Shown here one piece after another: positions 26,690-35,584 of a stretch of DNA of 57,944 nt; the stretch's first letter is position 1, and every line of letters begins with the position of its first letter. Source of the DNA: an uncultured Pseudomonadota bacterium (GTDB taxonomy: Bacteria; Pseudomonadota; Gammaproteobacteria; Burkholderiales; SG8-39); the NCBI GenBank assembly GCA_903829815.1, contig CAIKRR010000090.1, positions 1 through 57,944 of the forward strand, in the 5' to 3' direction. The notes under the pieces are model-generated. The model ran no database searches and was not told the origin of the DNA. It was given only the letters and a program-made list of their open reading frames with translations. The position numbers and the translations under genes are program-made.

Positions 26690-29056
26690 ATGGCCACTCC
26701 GTACATCGGCGTCCCGATTCAACGACGCGAAGACCTGCGCTTCCTCACGGGTGCCGGAAACTACACCGACGACCTCACGCTGCCCCATCAGACCTATGCG
26801 GTCTTCGTGCGCTCGCCGCATGCGCATGCGCGCATCCGATCGGTGAGAACCGAGGCGGCGGCCCGCTGCGCGGGTGTGGTCGGCATCTTCACGGGTGAGG
26901 ACGTCGCCGCCGCCAAGATCAACGGCCTGCCCTGCGGATGGCTGATCCACGGCACCGATGGCCAGCCGATGAAGGAACCGCCCCACCCGATCCTTGCGCA
27001 AGGCAAGGTGCGGCACGTCGGTGATCCGGTGGCCGTCGTGATCGCCGAGACGCTTGCCCAGGCGCGTGACGCAGCCGAACGAGTTGCGGTCGACTACGAT
27101 GTGCTCCCTGCGGTGGTCGATTCGGTCCAGGCCCTGAAGACGGGCGCCCCGCTCGTTCACGACGATGTTGCCGCCAACCGCTGCTACACCTGGTCGATCG
27201 GTGACAAGGCCGCCACCGATGCCGTGTTCACCCACGCCGCCCATGTGACGACGCTTGAATTCCAGAACAACCGGCTGATACCCAATCCGATCGAGCCGCG
27301 CGCGGTCAACGCGAGCTACAGCCGGGCGGACGACCATTACACGCTCTACGTCTCCAACCAGAATCCGCATGTCGAGCGACTGCTCATGGGCGCTTTCGTG
27401 CTGGGCCTGCCCGAGCACAAGGTGCGCGTGGTGGCACCCGATGTCGGCGGTGGCTTTGGCTCGAAGATCTACCTCTATGCCGAAGATGTCGTGCTCACCT
27501 GGGCCTCGAAGAAGGTGAATCGGCCGATCAAGTGGACGGCGGAACGCTCCGAATCCTTCCTCACCGATGCCCATGGCCGCGATCACCACACCCGGGCGCA
27601 GCTGGCGCTCGATCGTGACGGACGCTTCCTTGCCCTGCGCGTGGACACCAAGGCCAATATGGGGGCCTACCTGTCGACCTTCGCCTCGGCGGTGCCTACC
27701 ATCCTCTACGCGACACTGCTCGCGGGCCAGTACGCCACGCCGCTCATACACTGCGAAGTGACTGCGGTGTTCACCAACACGGCGCCGGTCGATGCCTATC
27801 GAGGCGCCGGACGGCCCGAGGCCACTTATGTGGTCGAACGCATCGTCGAAGCCGCTGCACGCGAAATGAAGATCGACCCGGCAGCGCTGCGCCGGCGCAA
27901 CTTCATCCGCTCGTTCCCCTACCAGACGCCGGTAGCGCTGCTGTACGACACCGGCGACTACGACGCAACCCTCGATCGCGCCATCGAGATGGCCGATGTG
28001 GCAGGCTTTCCGGCGCGTCGGGCCGAGGCCGCACGCCGCGGCAAGCTGCGCGGCCTGGGTTACTCCTGCTACATCGAAGCCTGCGGTATCGCGCCCTCTT
28101 CGGTTGCGGGCAGTCTGGGTGCCCGGGCGGGACTCTTCGAAGCCGGTGAAGTGCGCGTTCACCCCACCGGCAAGGTCACGGTCTTTACCGGTAGCCATGC
28201 GCATGGTCAGGGGCATGAGACAACATTTGCCCAGGTCGTCGCCGACCGCCTGGGCATCCCGATGGACGATGTCGAGATCGTTCACGGGGACACCTCGAAA
28301 GTGCTGTTTGGCATGGGCACCTATGGCAGTCGTTCGCTGGCCGTGGGTGGTACGGCCATCGTGAAGGCGCTCGACAAGGTCATCGCCAAGGGCCGCAAGA
28401 TTGCTGCCCACCTGCTCGAAGCCGCCGAGGCCGACATCGAATTCACCGATGGTCAGTTCCGGGTTGCCGGCACCGATCGCTCGAAGGCCTTTGCCGAAAT
28501 CGCGCTCACCGCCTACGTGCCGCACAATTTCCCGCACGACAAGCTCGAGCCGGGCCTGAACGAAAACGCCTTCTACGACCCGAGCAACTTCACCTTCCCG
28601 GCAGGCACCTATATCTGCGAGGTCGAAGTGGATCCCGACACCGGCATCGTGCGCGTCGAGCGCTTTGTGGCGGTGGATGACTTTGGCAACATCATCAACC
28701 CGATGATCGTCGAGGGACAGGTCCATGGTGGCCTGGTGCAGGGCCTGGGCCAGGCGATGAACGAATGCGGCATCTACGACAGCGGCTCGGGGCAACTGAC
28801 TACCGGCACCTTCCTCGACTACTGCATGCCGCGTGCCGATGACATGCCCAGCTTCCAGGTCGACACCCGCTCGACGCCCTGCACTCACAATCCGCTGGGC
28901 GTGAAGGGTTGCGGCGAAGCTGGCGCCATTGGCTCGCCACCGGCGCTGATGAACGCACTCACCGATGCCCTTGGTGTGGCCGACTTTGCCATGCCCGCCA
29001 CCCCTCAGCGAGTCTGGGCTACCCTGCAGGCAGCCCAACGCAAGCAGGCCGCCTGA
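26690..29056 (+). CDS. Molybdenum hydroxylase large subunit, form II CoxL-like
   Basis: A 788-aa catalytic subunit binding MCD-molybdenum. The active-site loop is AYRGAGR (residues 369-375), the signature of form II CoxL, not the AYXCSFR loop whose Cys binds copper in true CO dehydrogenase. The catalytic Glu is Glu743 in [23 protein letters not shown] and GQGHETTFAQ are cofactor-binding blocks. GGAG lies upstream of the ATG. Form II enzymes have been proposed to oxidise CO slowly or to hydroxylate other compounds, so the substrate is unknown. Confidence 0.94.
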   Translation: MATPYIGVPIQRREDLRFLTGAGNYTDDLTLPHQTYAVFVRSPHAHARIRSVRTEAAARCAGVVGIFTGEDVAAAKINGLPCGWLIHGTDGQPMKEPPHPILAQGKVRHVGDPVAVVIAETLAQARDAAERVAVDYDVLPAVVDSVQALKTGAPLVHDDVAANRCYTWSIGDKAATDAVFTHAAHVTTLEFQNNRLIPNPIEPRAVNASYSRADDHYTLYVSNQNPHVERLLMGAFVLGLPEHKVRVVAPDVGGGFGSKIYLYAEDVVLTWASKKVNRPIKWTAERSESFLTDAHGRDHHTRAQLALDRDGRFLALRVDTKANMGAYLSTFASAVPTILYATLLAGQYATPLIHCEVTAVFTNTAPVDAYRGAGRPEATYVVERIVEAAAREMKIDPAALRRRNFIRSFPYQTPVALLYDTGDYDATLDRAIEMADVAGFPARRAEAARRGKLRGLGYSCYIEACGIAPSSVAGSLGARAGLFEAGEVRVHPTGKVTVFTGSHAHGQGHETTFAQVVADRLGIPMDDVEIVHGDTSKVLFGMGTYGSRSLAVGGTAIVKALDKVIAKGRKIAAHLLEAAEADIEFTDGQFRVAGTDRSKAFAEIALTAYVPHNFPHDKLEPGLNENAFYDPSNFTFPAGTYICEVEVDPDTGIVRVERFVAVDDFGNIINPMIVEGQVHGGLVQGLGQAMNECGIYDSGSGQLTTGTFLDYCMPRADDMPSFQVDTRSTPCTHNPLGVKGCGEAGAIGSPPALMNALTDALGVADFAMPATPQRVWATLQAAQRKQAA

Positions 29057-29110
29057 CACCGGCACGCCAGAACGACCGCACAGCGCAACGACATTTCAGG
29101 AGAAACCACG

Positions 29111-29911
29111 ATGTACGCCTTCCGATACCAGACTGCCTCCAGCGCTGCCGACGCCGCCTCGCGCCTTGCTGCCCATGAGGATGCCAAGCTCCTCGCCGGT
29201 GGTCAGACCATGATCGCCTCGATGAAGCTGCGCCTCGCCTCGCCCAGTGACCTGATCGATCTGGCCGGTGCCGCCGACCTCCACGGCATCACGGTGGATG
29301 CCAAGGGCGTCACGCTGGGCGCAATGTCGCGCCATGCCGAAGTGGCACGCTCGGCCGACGTTCAAAAAGCCATTCCGGTGCTGGCCAAGCTGGCCGGCGG
29401 CATCGGCGATCGGATGGTGCGCAATATGGGCACGATGGGGGGGTCGGTCGCCAACAACGACCCGGCAGCCGACTACCCGGCTGCCGTACTGGGCCTCAAT
29501 GCCACGGTGAACACCACCACCTGTTCGATCGCGGCCGATGATTTCTTCCTCGGCATGTACGAAACTGCGCTGCAACCGGGCGAGATCATCACCTCGATCA
29601 GCTTCCCGATCGCGAAGCGCGCCGCCTACATGAAGTTCAAGAACCCGGCCTCGCGCTATGCAATGGTGGGCGTGCTGGTGGCGCAACTCGCCGATGGCAG
29701 CGTGCGCGTCGCCGTGACCGGTGCGGGCCCAGTGGTATTCCGTGTGGCTGCCATGGAGAAGGCCCTCGAGGCGAGCTTCACGCCCGCAGCCGTGGCCTCG
29801 ATCAAGGTGCCAGCCGAGGGTCTGAACTCGGATATTCATGCCCAGGCCGACTACCGTGCCCACCTCATCACGGTGATGGCCAAGCGTGCCGTCGAGGCAG
29901 CGCTGGCCTGA
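29111..29911 (+). CDS. Molybdenum hydroxylase medium subunit, FAD-binding (CoxM-like)
   Basis: A 266-aa flavoprotein that completes the SLM enzyme. The FAD-binding motifs are LLAGGQTMIASMKLRLASP near residue 27 and GDRMVRNMGTMGGSVANNDP around residue 98, both typical of CoxM/xanthine dehydrogenase FAD subunits. It follows the large subunit after 54 bp, with AGGAG before the ATG, and is closed by a strong hairpin. Confidence 0.95.
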   Translation: MYAFRYQTASSAADAASRLAAHEDAKLLAGGQTMIASMKLRLASPSDLIDLAGAADLHGITVDAKGVTLGAMSRHAEVARSADVQKAIPVLAKLAGGIGDRMVRNMGTMGGSVANNDPAADYPAAVLGLNATVNTTTCSIAADDFFLGMYETALQPGEIITSISFPIAKRAAYMKFKNPASRYAMVGVLVAQLADGSVRVAVTGAGPVVFRVAAMEKALEASFTPAAVASIKVPAEGLNSDIHAQADYRAHLITVMAKRAVEAALA

Positions 29912-29918
29912 GGCACAG

Positions 29919-29940
29919 GGGGCTCGGCAGGCCGAGCCCC
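29919..29940. terminator. Hairpin between convergent coxM-like and Bug genes
   Basis: GGGGCTCGG (29919-29927), a 4-base loop, and CCGAGCCCC (29932-29940) make a perfect 9-bp GC-rich stem just after the medium-subunit gene and before the end of the convergent gene. There is no T tract, so termination would be imperfect or need Rho. Confidence 0.6.
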
Positions 29941-29961
29941 GGCGCAGTCTTCTGCGGGTAG

Positions 29962-31056
29962 TCAGTCTTCTGCCGTAAAGCCGGAGGCCTTCACCACCGG
30001 TCCCCAGGCGTCGAGGTCCGCGCGAATGACCGGGGCGAACGCCGCCGGCGCGAGCACGTAGGGCTCGATTGCGAACTTCTCCATGCCCTGGCGCACCTCG
30101 TCGCTGGTGGCTGCCTCGGCGATGACCCGTGCGAGGCGCGCGGTGATGTCGGCCGGTGTACGCGCGGGCGCGAAGAACCCGATCCAGGTCTCGACCACCA
30201 GGTCACGATAACCCGACTCGACGAAGGTGGGCGCTTCGGGCAGGAATCGGCTGCGCGTGGCACCTGTCGTGGCGAGTGCCCTCAGACGCCCGCTGCGAAT
30301 GTAGGGCAGCACTTCGGCCAGCGGATTGACGCTCACCGCAATCTGGCCACCGAGCAGGTCCTGCAGCGCCGGCGCCCCGCCCTTGTAATGAACGGCGGTC
30401 ATCTCCACGCCTGAAGCACGCGAGAGCATCACGCCCACGAAATGGGGTGTGCCCCCCGGCGACGTCGTGGCATAGGAGGCTTGCTTCGGATGCTCACGGC
30501 ACCACTGGACGAAATCACCGACGTTGCGCACGCCATCGCCCATGAGCGGGCCCGCGGTCAGGACCAGGGTCGAGCGTGAACTGGGAGTCAGCGGAACAAA
30601 GTCGCGTTGTGCATCGTAGGCCAGGCGACGGAAGCTGTGCGGATAGACCGTCATGATGAAGTCGGGCGTGAAGAGCAGTGTGCTGCCATCGGACTCGGCA
30701 TTCTTCACGAAATCGACCGCGAGCCGCGCCGATGCACCCACGCGGTTCTCGACGATGACGCCGCCGGGAAACGCCGGGCGCAAGCGGTCAGCGATCATGC
30801 GCGCGATGACGTCAGTCGCACCACCGGCCGGAAAGCCGACCACGATGCGCAGCGGTTTCTGCGCGGCTTGTGCGCGAGCACCGTTGCCAAGCCCCATCCC
30901 GGCGGCAGCGAAGGCGGCGCCTGCTGCGAGGATGCGTCGCCGTGACCGGCGGTTGCCTGCGCTCGTGGGTGCCCTGTTCGATGCAGACGCGTCCGATGCA
31001 CCGGTTGATTCGAACAGTGTCGATGCCGCGTCTGATGCGCGATGCGATGCCTGCAT
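29962..31056 (-). CDS. Bug-type tripartite tricarboxylate transporter receptor (Tat signal)
   Basis: A 364-aa periplasmic binding protein. Residues ~38-62 form a Tat signal (SRRRILAAG then an Ala/Gly-rich segment ending ARAQA). The mature part has family blocks LRIVVGFPAGGATDVIAR, VIVENRVGAS, VHYKGGAPALQDLLGGQI and a closing region with PEAPTFVESGY. Bug proteins bind small carboxylates or amides and are very numerous in Burkholderiales. GGGGAGGA precedes the ATG. It lies on the opposite strand between the coxSLM-like genes and coxDE. The ligand is unknown, and the TctA/TctB membrane partners are absent. Confidence 0.92.
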   Translation of the reverse strand: MQASHRASDAASTLFESTGASDASASNRAPTSAGNRRSRRRILAAGAAFAAAGMGLGNGARAQAAQKPLRIVVGFPAGGATDVIARMIADRLRPAFPGGVIVENRVGASARLAVDFVKNAESDGSTLLFTPDFIMTVYPHSFRRLAYDAQRDFVPLTPSSRSTLVLTAGPLMGDGVRNVGDFVQWCREHPKQASYATTSPGGTPHFVGVMLSRASGVEMTAVHYKGGAPALQDLLGGQIAVSVNPLAEVLPYIRSGRLRALATTGATRSRFLPEAPTFVESGYRDLVVETWIGFFAPARTPADITARLARVIAEAATSDEVRQGMEKFAIEPYVLAPAAFAPVIRADLDAWGPVVKASGFTAED

Positions 31057-31128
31057 GTGCTCCTCCCCATTATGGTCAGGCACCCCACCGAAGCCCTCAG
31101 CCAGGACGATACGCGCGGTACCCGCTGC

Positions 31129-31134
31129 TACAAT
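31129..31134 (+). promoter_or_regulatory. Candidate -10 element for coxDE
   Basis: TACAAT lies 37 bp before the CoxD start in the 114-bp divergent gap. It matches the -10 consensus at five of six bases, but no good -35 is visible 17 bases upstream. Confidence 0.3.
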
Positions 31135-31170
31135 CACCAGTCTACACGTGCACTTCACAGGTCCCGCCCC

Positions 31171-32082
31171 ATGACTGCCATTCCAAAGAACATCGATGCC
31201 ACCATGGACCTGCTTGCCGGGGCCGACTACGTGGCCGAACGCAGTCTCGGCACCGCCGTCTTTCTGGCCCTGCGCATGGGGCGGCCGCTCTTTCTCGAGG
31301 GCGAAGCCGGGGTGGGCAAGACCGAGATTGCCAAGGTGCTCGCCCGCACGCTCGGACGCGAACTGGTCCGCCTGCAGTGCTACGAAGGCCTCGATGTTGC
31401 CCAGGCGGTGTACGAGTGGAACTACTCGCGTCAGATGATCGAACTGCGCATGGCCGAAGCCTCGGGGGAAACCTCGCGCGACCAGTTGGGTGCCGATCTG
31501 TTCTCCGAGAAGTTCCTCATCGAGCGACCCATCCTGCACGCGCTGCGGGGTGCGCCGGGCGCAGCACCCGTTTTGCTCATCGATGAACTGGATCGCACCG
31601 ACGAACCCTTCGAAGCGTATCTGCTCGAAGTGCTCTCGGACTTCCAGGTCACCATTCCCGAAATGGGCACGGTGAAGGCCATCGAGCCCCCCATCGTTGT
31701 GATTACCTCCAACCGTACTCGCGAGATCCACGATGCGGTGAAGCGTCGCTGCCTCTACCACTGGGTCGATTACCCGAGCGCCGTTCGCGAACTCGAAATC
31801 CTGCGTCTCAAGGCACCGCACGCGAGCGAAACCCTGACCCGCGAGGTGGTGGGCTTCGTGCAGAAACTGCGCAGCATGGAACTCTTCAAGTCGCCAGGCA
31901 TTGCCGAAACCATCGACTGGTCGATGGCGCTCACCCAATTGGACAAGCTCGCGCTCGACCCCGATGTGATCAACGACACACTGGGCGTGCTCCTCAAGTA
32001 CCAGGACGATATCGCCCGGGTACAAGGCAGTGAGGCTGCCCGCCTGCTCGCGGAAGTGCGCGCCGAACGCCAGTCGTCGTAG
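31171..32082 (+). CDS. coxD: MoxR-family AAA+ ATPase, CoxD-like
   Basis: A 303-aa ATPase. The Walker A motif GEAGVGKT is at residues 44-51 and Walker B VLLIDELDR at ~134. SNRTREIHDAVKRRCLYHWVDYP is the MoxR sensor/arginine-finger region. CoxD is known to help sulfurate or metallate the active site of CO dehydrogenase, working with the VWA protein CoxE, which follows here after 22 bp. The in-frame stretch upstream of the ATG at 31171 has no similarity and overlaps the promoter region. Confidence 0.94.
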   Translation: MTAIPKNIDATMDLLAGADYVAERSLGTAVFLALRMGRPLFLEGEAGVGKTEIAKVLARTLGRELVRLQCYEGLDVAQAVYEWNYSRQMIELRMAEASGETSRDQLGADLFSEKFLIERPILHALRGAPGAAPVLLIDELDRTDEPFEAYLLEVLSDFQVTIPEMGTVKAIEPPIVVITSNRTREIHDAVKRRCLYHWVDYPSAVRELEILRLKAPHASETLTREVVGFVQKLRSMELFKSPGIAETIDWSMALTQLDKLALDPDVINDTLGVLLKYQDDIARVQGSEAARLLAEVRAERQSS

Positions 32083-32104
32083 TTCGCACCGACACACCGC
32101 CATC

Positions 32105-33355
32105 ATGGTTGATCCTGCTCTGCTCGAGCGACTGCTGCCTGGCACTGCTTCGGGCAAGCTCGCCGAGAACGTGATGCACTTTGCGCGTCTGCTGCGGGCT
32201 GCGGGCCTGCCGGTCGGGCCACACAAGGTGCTCGGCGCCCTCGAGGCCTTGCAGACCACAGGCGTCGAGCGTCGTGACGACTTCTACTGGACGCTCGCCA
32301 GCGTGCTCATCGACCGGCGTGAGCAGTTCGAGATCTTCGATCAGGCCTTTCACATCTTCTGGCGCGACCCCAAGCTGCTCGAGCGCGCCATGTCGATGAT
32401 GATGCCGGCCGTGCAAGGGCGCATGGACGAGCAGGGCACGCCCCCACCGAACCGCCTTGCCGAAGCGCTGATGCCCAAGCAGCAGCGTGATGACAGCCGC
32501 GCCGAAGAAGACGAAGTCGTGCTCGATGCCTCGTTCACCGCGTCCGAGCGCGAGGTGCTGCAGCGCGCCGACTTCGAGACGATGACCAACGCCGAACTGG
32601 CCGAAGCCAAGAAGATCATCAGTCAGTTGCGCTTGCCGATTCCCGAAGTACGCACCCGGCGCCTGCATGCCGATCCGCGCGGCCGCCGGGTCGATCTGCG
32701 TGCCACGATGCGCGCCTCCCTGCGATCGGGGGGCGAAATCCTCACCCTGCCACGCCGCGCTCAGACGCTCGAACACCCGCCACTGGTGGTGCTGTGCGAT
32801 GTCTCGGGTTCGATGAACCGCTACTCGCGGATGTTCCTGCACTTCCTGCATGCCATCACCAATGACCGGGATCGCGTGCACGCCTTTGTCTTCGGCACGC
32901 GTCTCACCAACGTCACGCGCCAACTGCGCCATCGCGATGTCGATGTGGCGATGAACGCGGTTGCCGACACCGTGGCCGACTGGTCGGGTGGCACCCGCAT
33001 CGGCGCCTCGATTCACGACTTCAACCAGCGCTGGTCGCGCCGGGTACTCGGTCAGAACGCGGTGATCCTGCTCATCTCCGACGGACTCGATCGCGACCTC
33101 GGGCGTGAACTCTCCAAGGAAATGGATCGGCTGCACAAGTCCTGCCACCGGCTGCTGTGGCTCAACCCGCTGCTGCGCTACCGCGACTTCGAAGCGCGTC
33201 CGGCCGGTATCCGCGCCATGCTGCCGCATGTCGACGTGTTCATGTCGGCGCACAACATCGACAGCCTCATCGAACTGGGCAAGGTGCTCAACCAGCCCAG
33301 TGCCCGCGGCGCGCTCGCGAGCACGCGAGCCGCGAGGGCGAGCTTCGGGGTCTAG
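32105..33355 (+). CDS. coxE: VWA-domain protein, CoxE-like
   Basis: A 416-aa partner of the MoxR ATPase. The N-terminal ~220 residues are helical and charged. The VWA domain starts near 225 with the MIDAS motif CDVSGSM (Asp232, Ser234, Ser236) and continues with GGTRIGASIHDFN and ILLISDGLDRD. In cox clusters, CoxE follows CoxD and is needed for enzyme maturation. It ends 24 bp from the convergent large-subunit gene. Confidence 0.94.
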   Translation: MVDPALLERLLPGTASGKLAENVMHFARLLRAAGLPVGPHKVLGALEALQTTGVERRDDFYWTLASVLIDRREQFEIFDQAFHIFWRDPKLLERAMSMMMPAVQGRMDEQGTPPPNRLAEALMPKQQRDDSRAEEDEVVLDASFTASEREVLQRADFETMTNAELAEAKKIISQLRLPIPEVRTRRLHADPRGRRVDLRATMRASLRSGGEILTLPRRAQTLEHPPLVVLCDVSGSMNRYSRMFLHFLHAITNDRDRVHAFVFGTRLTNVTRQLRHRDVDVAMNAVADTVADWSGGTRIGASIHDFNQRWSRRVLGQNAVILLISDGLDRDLGRELSKEMDRLHKSCHRLLWLNPLLRYRDFEARPAGIRAMLPHVDVFMSAHNIDSLIELGKVLNQPSARGALASTRAARASFGV

Positions 33356-33379
33356 TGTCAGGGGCGCGGCTCGCCCTCC

Positions 33380-35584
33380 TCAATCGCGCAGCAGGCGCAG
33401 CATCTGCGGTGGCGTGACGGGCAGCGTTCGAACGGCACCGGGCTTGCCGATGGCGGCGTCGATGGCCGCCGCAATGGCCGCACCGGCTGCGTTGATGCCG
33501 CCCTCACCCGCCCCCTTGACCCCCAGCGGGTTGATCGGGCTGGGCGCGTCTTCGGCGACCAGGGTCTCGATCAAGGGCACCTCGGGTGCGGTGGGCATGA
33601 GGTAGTCGGCAAAGGTGGTCGCCAGGGGCTGCCCCTCGCTGTCGTAGGTGAAGGCCTCGAAGAGCGCACCGCCGATACCCTGCACGGCCCCACCGACAAA
33701 CTGGCCCTCGACCAGCATCGGGTTCACCGCACGACCCACATCGCTTGCCACCAGATAACGCTCGATGGCAACCGCACCGGTGCCACGGTCAACCTTCACC
33801 ACGGCCGCATGGATGCCGTAGGGGTAGTTCATGTGGTCGGTGCGAAACCAGCCCTCGGCCGCGAGCGCCGTACCGGGTGGGGCGGCATCGATCTTTTCGC
33901 GCAAATTGCGTGCAGCCACCATGGCGGCGCTGCCCGTCATCACCGTGACGCGCGAGGCGAAGGTGCCCATGCCGTAGTCGATGCGATCGGTCCGCCCGTG
34001 CACGACACGAATGCGCTCGATGGGCAGGCCGAGTTCATCGGCACAGATCTGTGCCACCACCGTCTCGATGCCCTGCCCGACCGAGGTGACGCCGGTGACG
34101 ACCTCGACATCACCCGCCGCATCGATCGAGATGAGCACCTTGTCTGCCGGTCCGAGGCCACTTTTCTCGACAAAGAACGCCATCCCCAGGCCCACGGCTT
34201 CGCCCGCAGCACGCCGTGCCGCCAGGTCGGCTTCGAGCCTCGGATGATCAAGGCGATCGAGGACGCGAGTGAGGAGCCCGGCGTAGTCGCCCGAGTCATA
34301 CACCACCGGCGTGCCCAGCGCGGTGTAGCCCCGGGCAAAGGGCATCTGATCGGCGCGGATGAGATTGCGCCGTCGTACCTCGAGCGGATCGAGGCCCAGC
34401 CTCACGCCGATGGCATCGAGCAGGCGCTCGCGCGCGAAGGTGCTCTCGAACCGGCCCGGGGCGCGATAGGTGCCAGCGGGCGTCTTGTGGGTGAGTCGCA
34501 CATGCGCGCGTGCACGCAGGGCCGGCACGACATAAGGCCCGGGCAGCATGGCCGCCGCCAGATCAGCCACCGTCACGCCATGGGTGCGTACATAGCCCCC
34601 CTGGTCGGCGAAGATCTCGTCCTCGAGGCCGAGAATGAAGCCATCGGCATCCACCGCTGCGCGCAAGCGATGCACCTGATCGCGCGAGTGATTGGCCGCG
34701 ATCAGGTGCTCGTAGCGATCTTCGATCCACTTCACCGGGCGTGACAGGCGCATGGCCGCATGGCAGACGAGCACGTCTTCCGGATAGAGTTCGCCGCGGA
34801 TGCCAAAGCCCCCACCGACATGCCCTTCTTCGAGCTGGATCATCTCGGCAGGCATGTCGAGCATGTCGGCAATGCGATCGCGGTTGTAGTGCGGCACCTT
34901 GGCCGCCCCTTGCACGGTGAGCACCCCGCGCGCCGGATCGAAGCGCGCGACGGCCCCGCGCGACTCCATGGGCGAGCCGCTGTGGCGGCCCACCGCCACC
35001 TCGAGTTCGACAATATGGGCTGCAGCGCGAAAGGCCGCCTCGATGTCACCACAGGCCTTCTGGACAATGGCTGCCTCGCTCATGAGGCCGGGGATTGTGC
35101 CGGGCTTGAACTCGTGCAGGGGATCGAGCGCACTCAAGCTGACCGGCAGAGCCTCGATGTCGCACACGACGCGCTCGGCGGCATCTTCGGCCGCATGGGC
35201 GGTGGTCGCAAAGACGACCGCCACCGGGTCACCCACATAGCGCACATGCGTATCGGCCAGCACCCGCTGCTGGTAGGGCTCGAGACCGGGCACGGCGGTA
35301 AGGCGCACCCCGATAGGCGGCAGATCGGTGACGTCGGCCGCCGTCCATGCGGCCACGAAGCCCGGCGTGCGGCGCGCAGCCGAGAGGTCAACCGAGCGCA
35401 GGCGACCAAAGGCCACGGCTGAGCGCACGACCCGCATGTGAACTTGACCCGGGATGTCGATGTCATCGACAAAACGGGCGGTACCCAGAAGGAGCGGCGG
35501 GTCTTCGAGGCGCCGCTGCGAGCGCCCGGTGAAGCCACCGAGTGCCTGTGCGCCCTGTGCATCTGGTGTCATCGACGGCTCCAT
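33380..35584 (-). CDS. Molybdenum hydroxylase large subunit B (orphan)
   Basis: A 734-aa xanthine dehydrogenase-family molybdopterin subunit. The N-terminal GRSQRRLEDPPLLLGTARFV and EGHVGGGFGIRGELYPED blocks place it in the family. The active-site loop reads GTYRAPGRFE (371-380), unlike both form I and form II CoxL, and the catalytic Glu is in GVKGAGEGG. Stop and start overlap with the gene before it (TGATG at 35586-35582); a GTG one codon earlier is possible. No small or medium subunit lies beside it. It may share the 26175 and 29111 products, or pair with subunit A (inference). Confidence 0.92.
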   Translation of the reverse strand: MEPSMTPDAQGAQALGGFTGRSQRRLEDPPLLLGTARFVDDIDIPGQVHMRVVRSAVAFGRLRSVDLSAARRTPGFVAAWTAADVTDLPPIGVRLTAVPGLEPYQQRVLADTHVRYVGDPVAVVFATTAHAAEDAAERVVCDIEALPVSLSALDPLHEFKPGTIPGLMSEAAIVQKACGDIEAAFRAAAHIVELEVAVGRHSGSPMESRGAVARFDPARGVLTVQGAAKVPHYNRDRIADMLDMPAEMIQLEEGHVGGGFGIRGELYPEDVLVCHAAMRLSRPVKWIEDRYEHLIAANHSRDQVHRLRAAVDADGFILGLEDEIFADQGGYVRTHGVTVADLAAAMLPGPYVVPALRARAHVRLTHKTPAGTYRAPGRFESTFARERLLDAIGVRLGLDPLEVRRRNLIRADQMPFARGYTALGTPVVYDSGDYAGLLTRVLDRLDHPRLEADLAARRAAGEAVGLGMAFFVEKSGLGPADKVLISIDAAGDVEVVTGVTSVGQGIETVVAQICADELGLPIERIRVVHGRTDRIDYGMGTFASRVTVMTGSAAMVAARNLREKIDAAPPGTALAAEGWFRTDHMNYPYGIHAAVVKVDRGTGAVAIERYLVASDVGRAVNPMLVEGQFVGGAVQGIGGALFEAFTYDSEGQPLATTFADYLMPTAPEVPLIETLVAEDAPSPINPLGVKGAGEGGINAAGAAIAAAIDAAIGKPGAVRTLPVTPPQMLRLLRD

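Noticed and set aside
26690-29056. Aerobic CO dehydrogenase (form I CoxL)
   Set aside because: The loop is AYRGAGR instead of AYXCSFR, so the copper-binding Cys is missing.
26687-29065. 792-codon open frame antisense to the form II large subunit
   Set aside because: It mirrors codon bias of a clearly conserved enzyme gene and has no recognisable motif.
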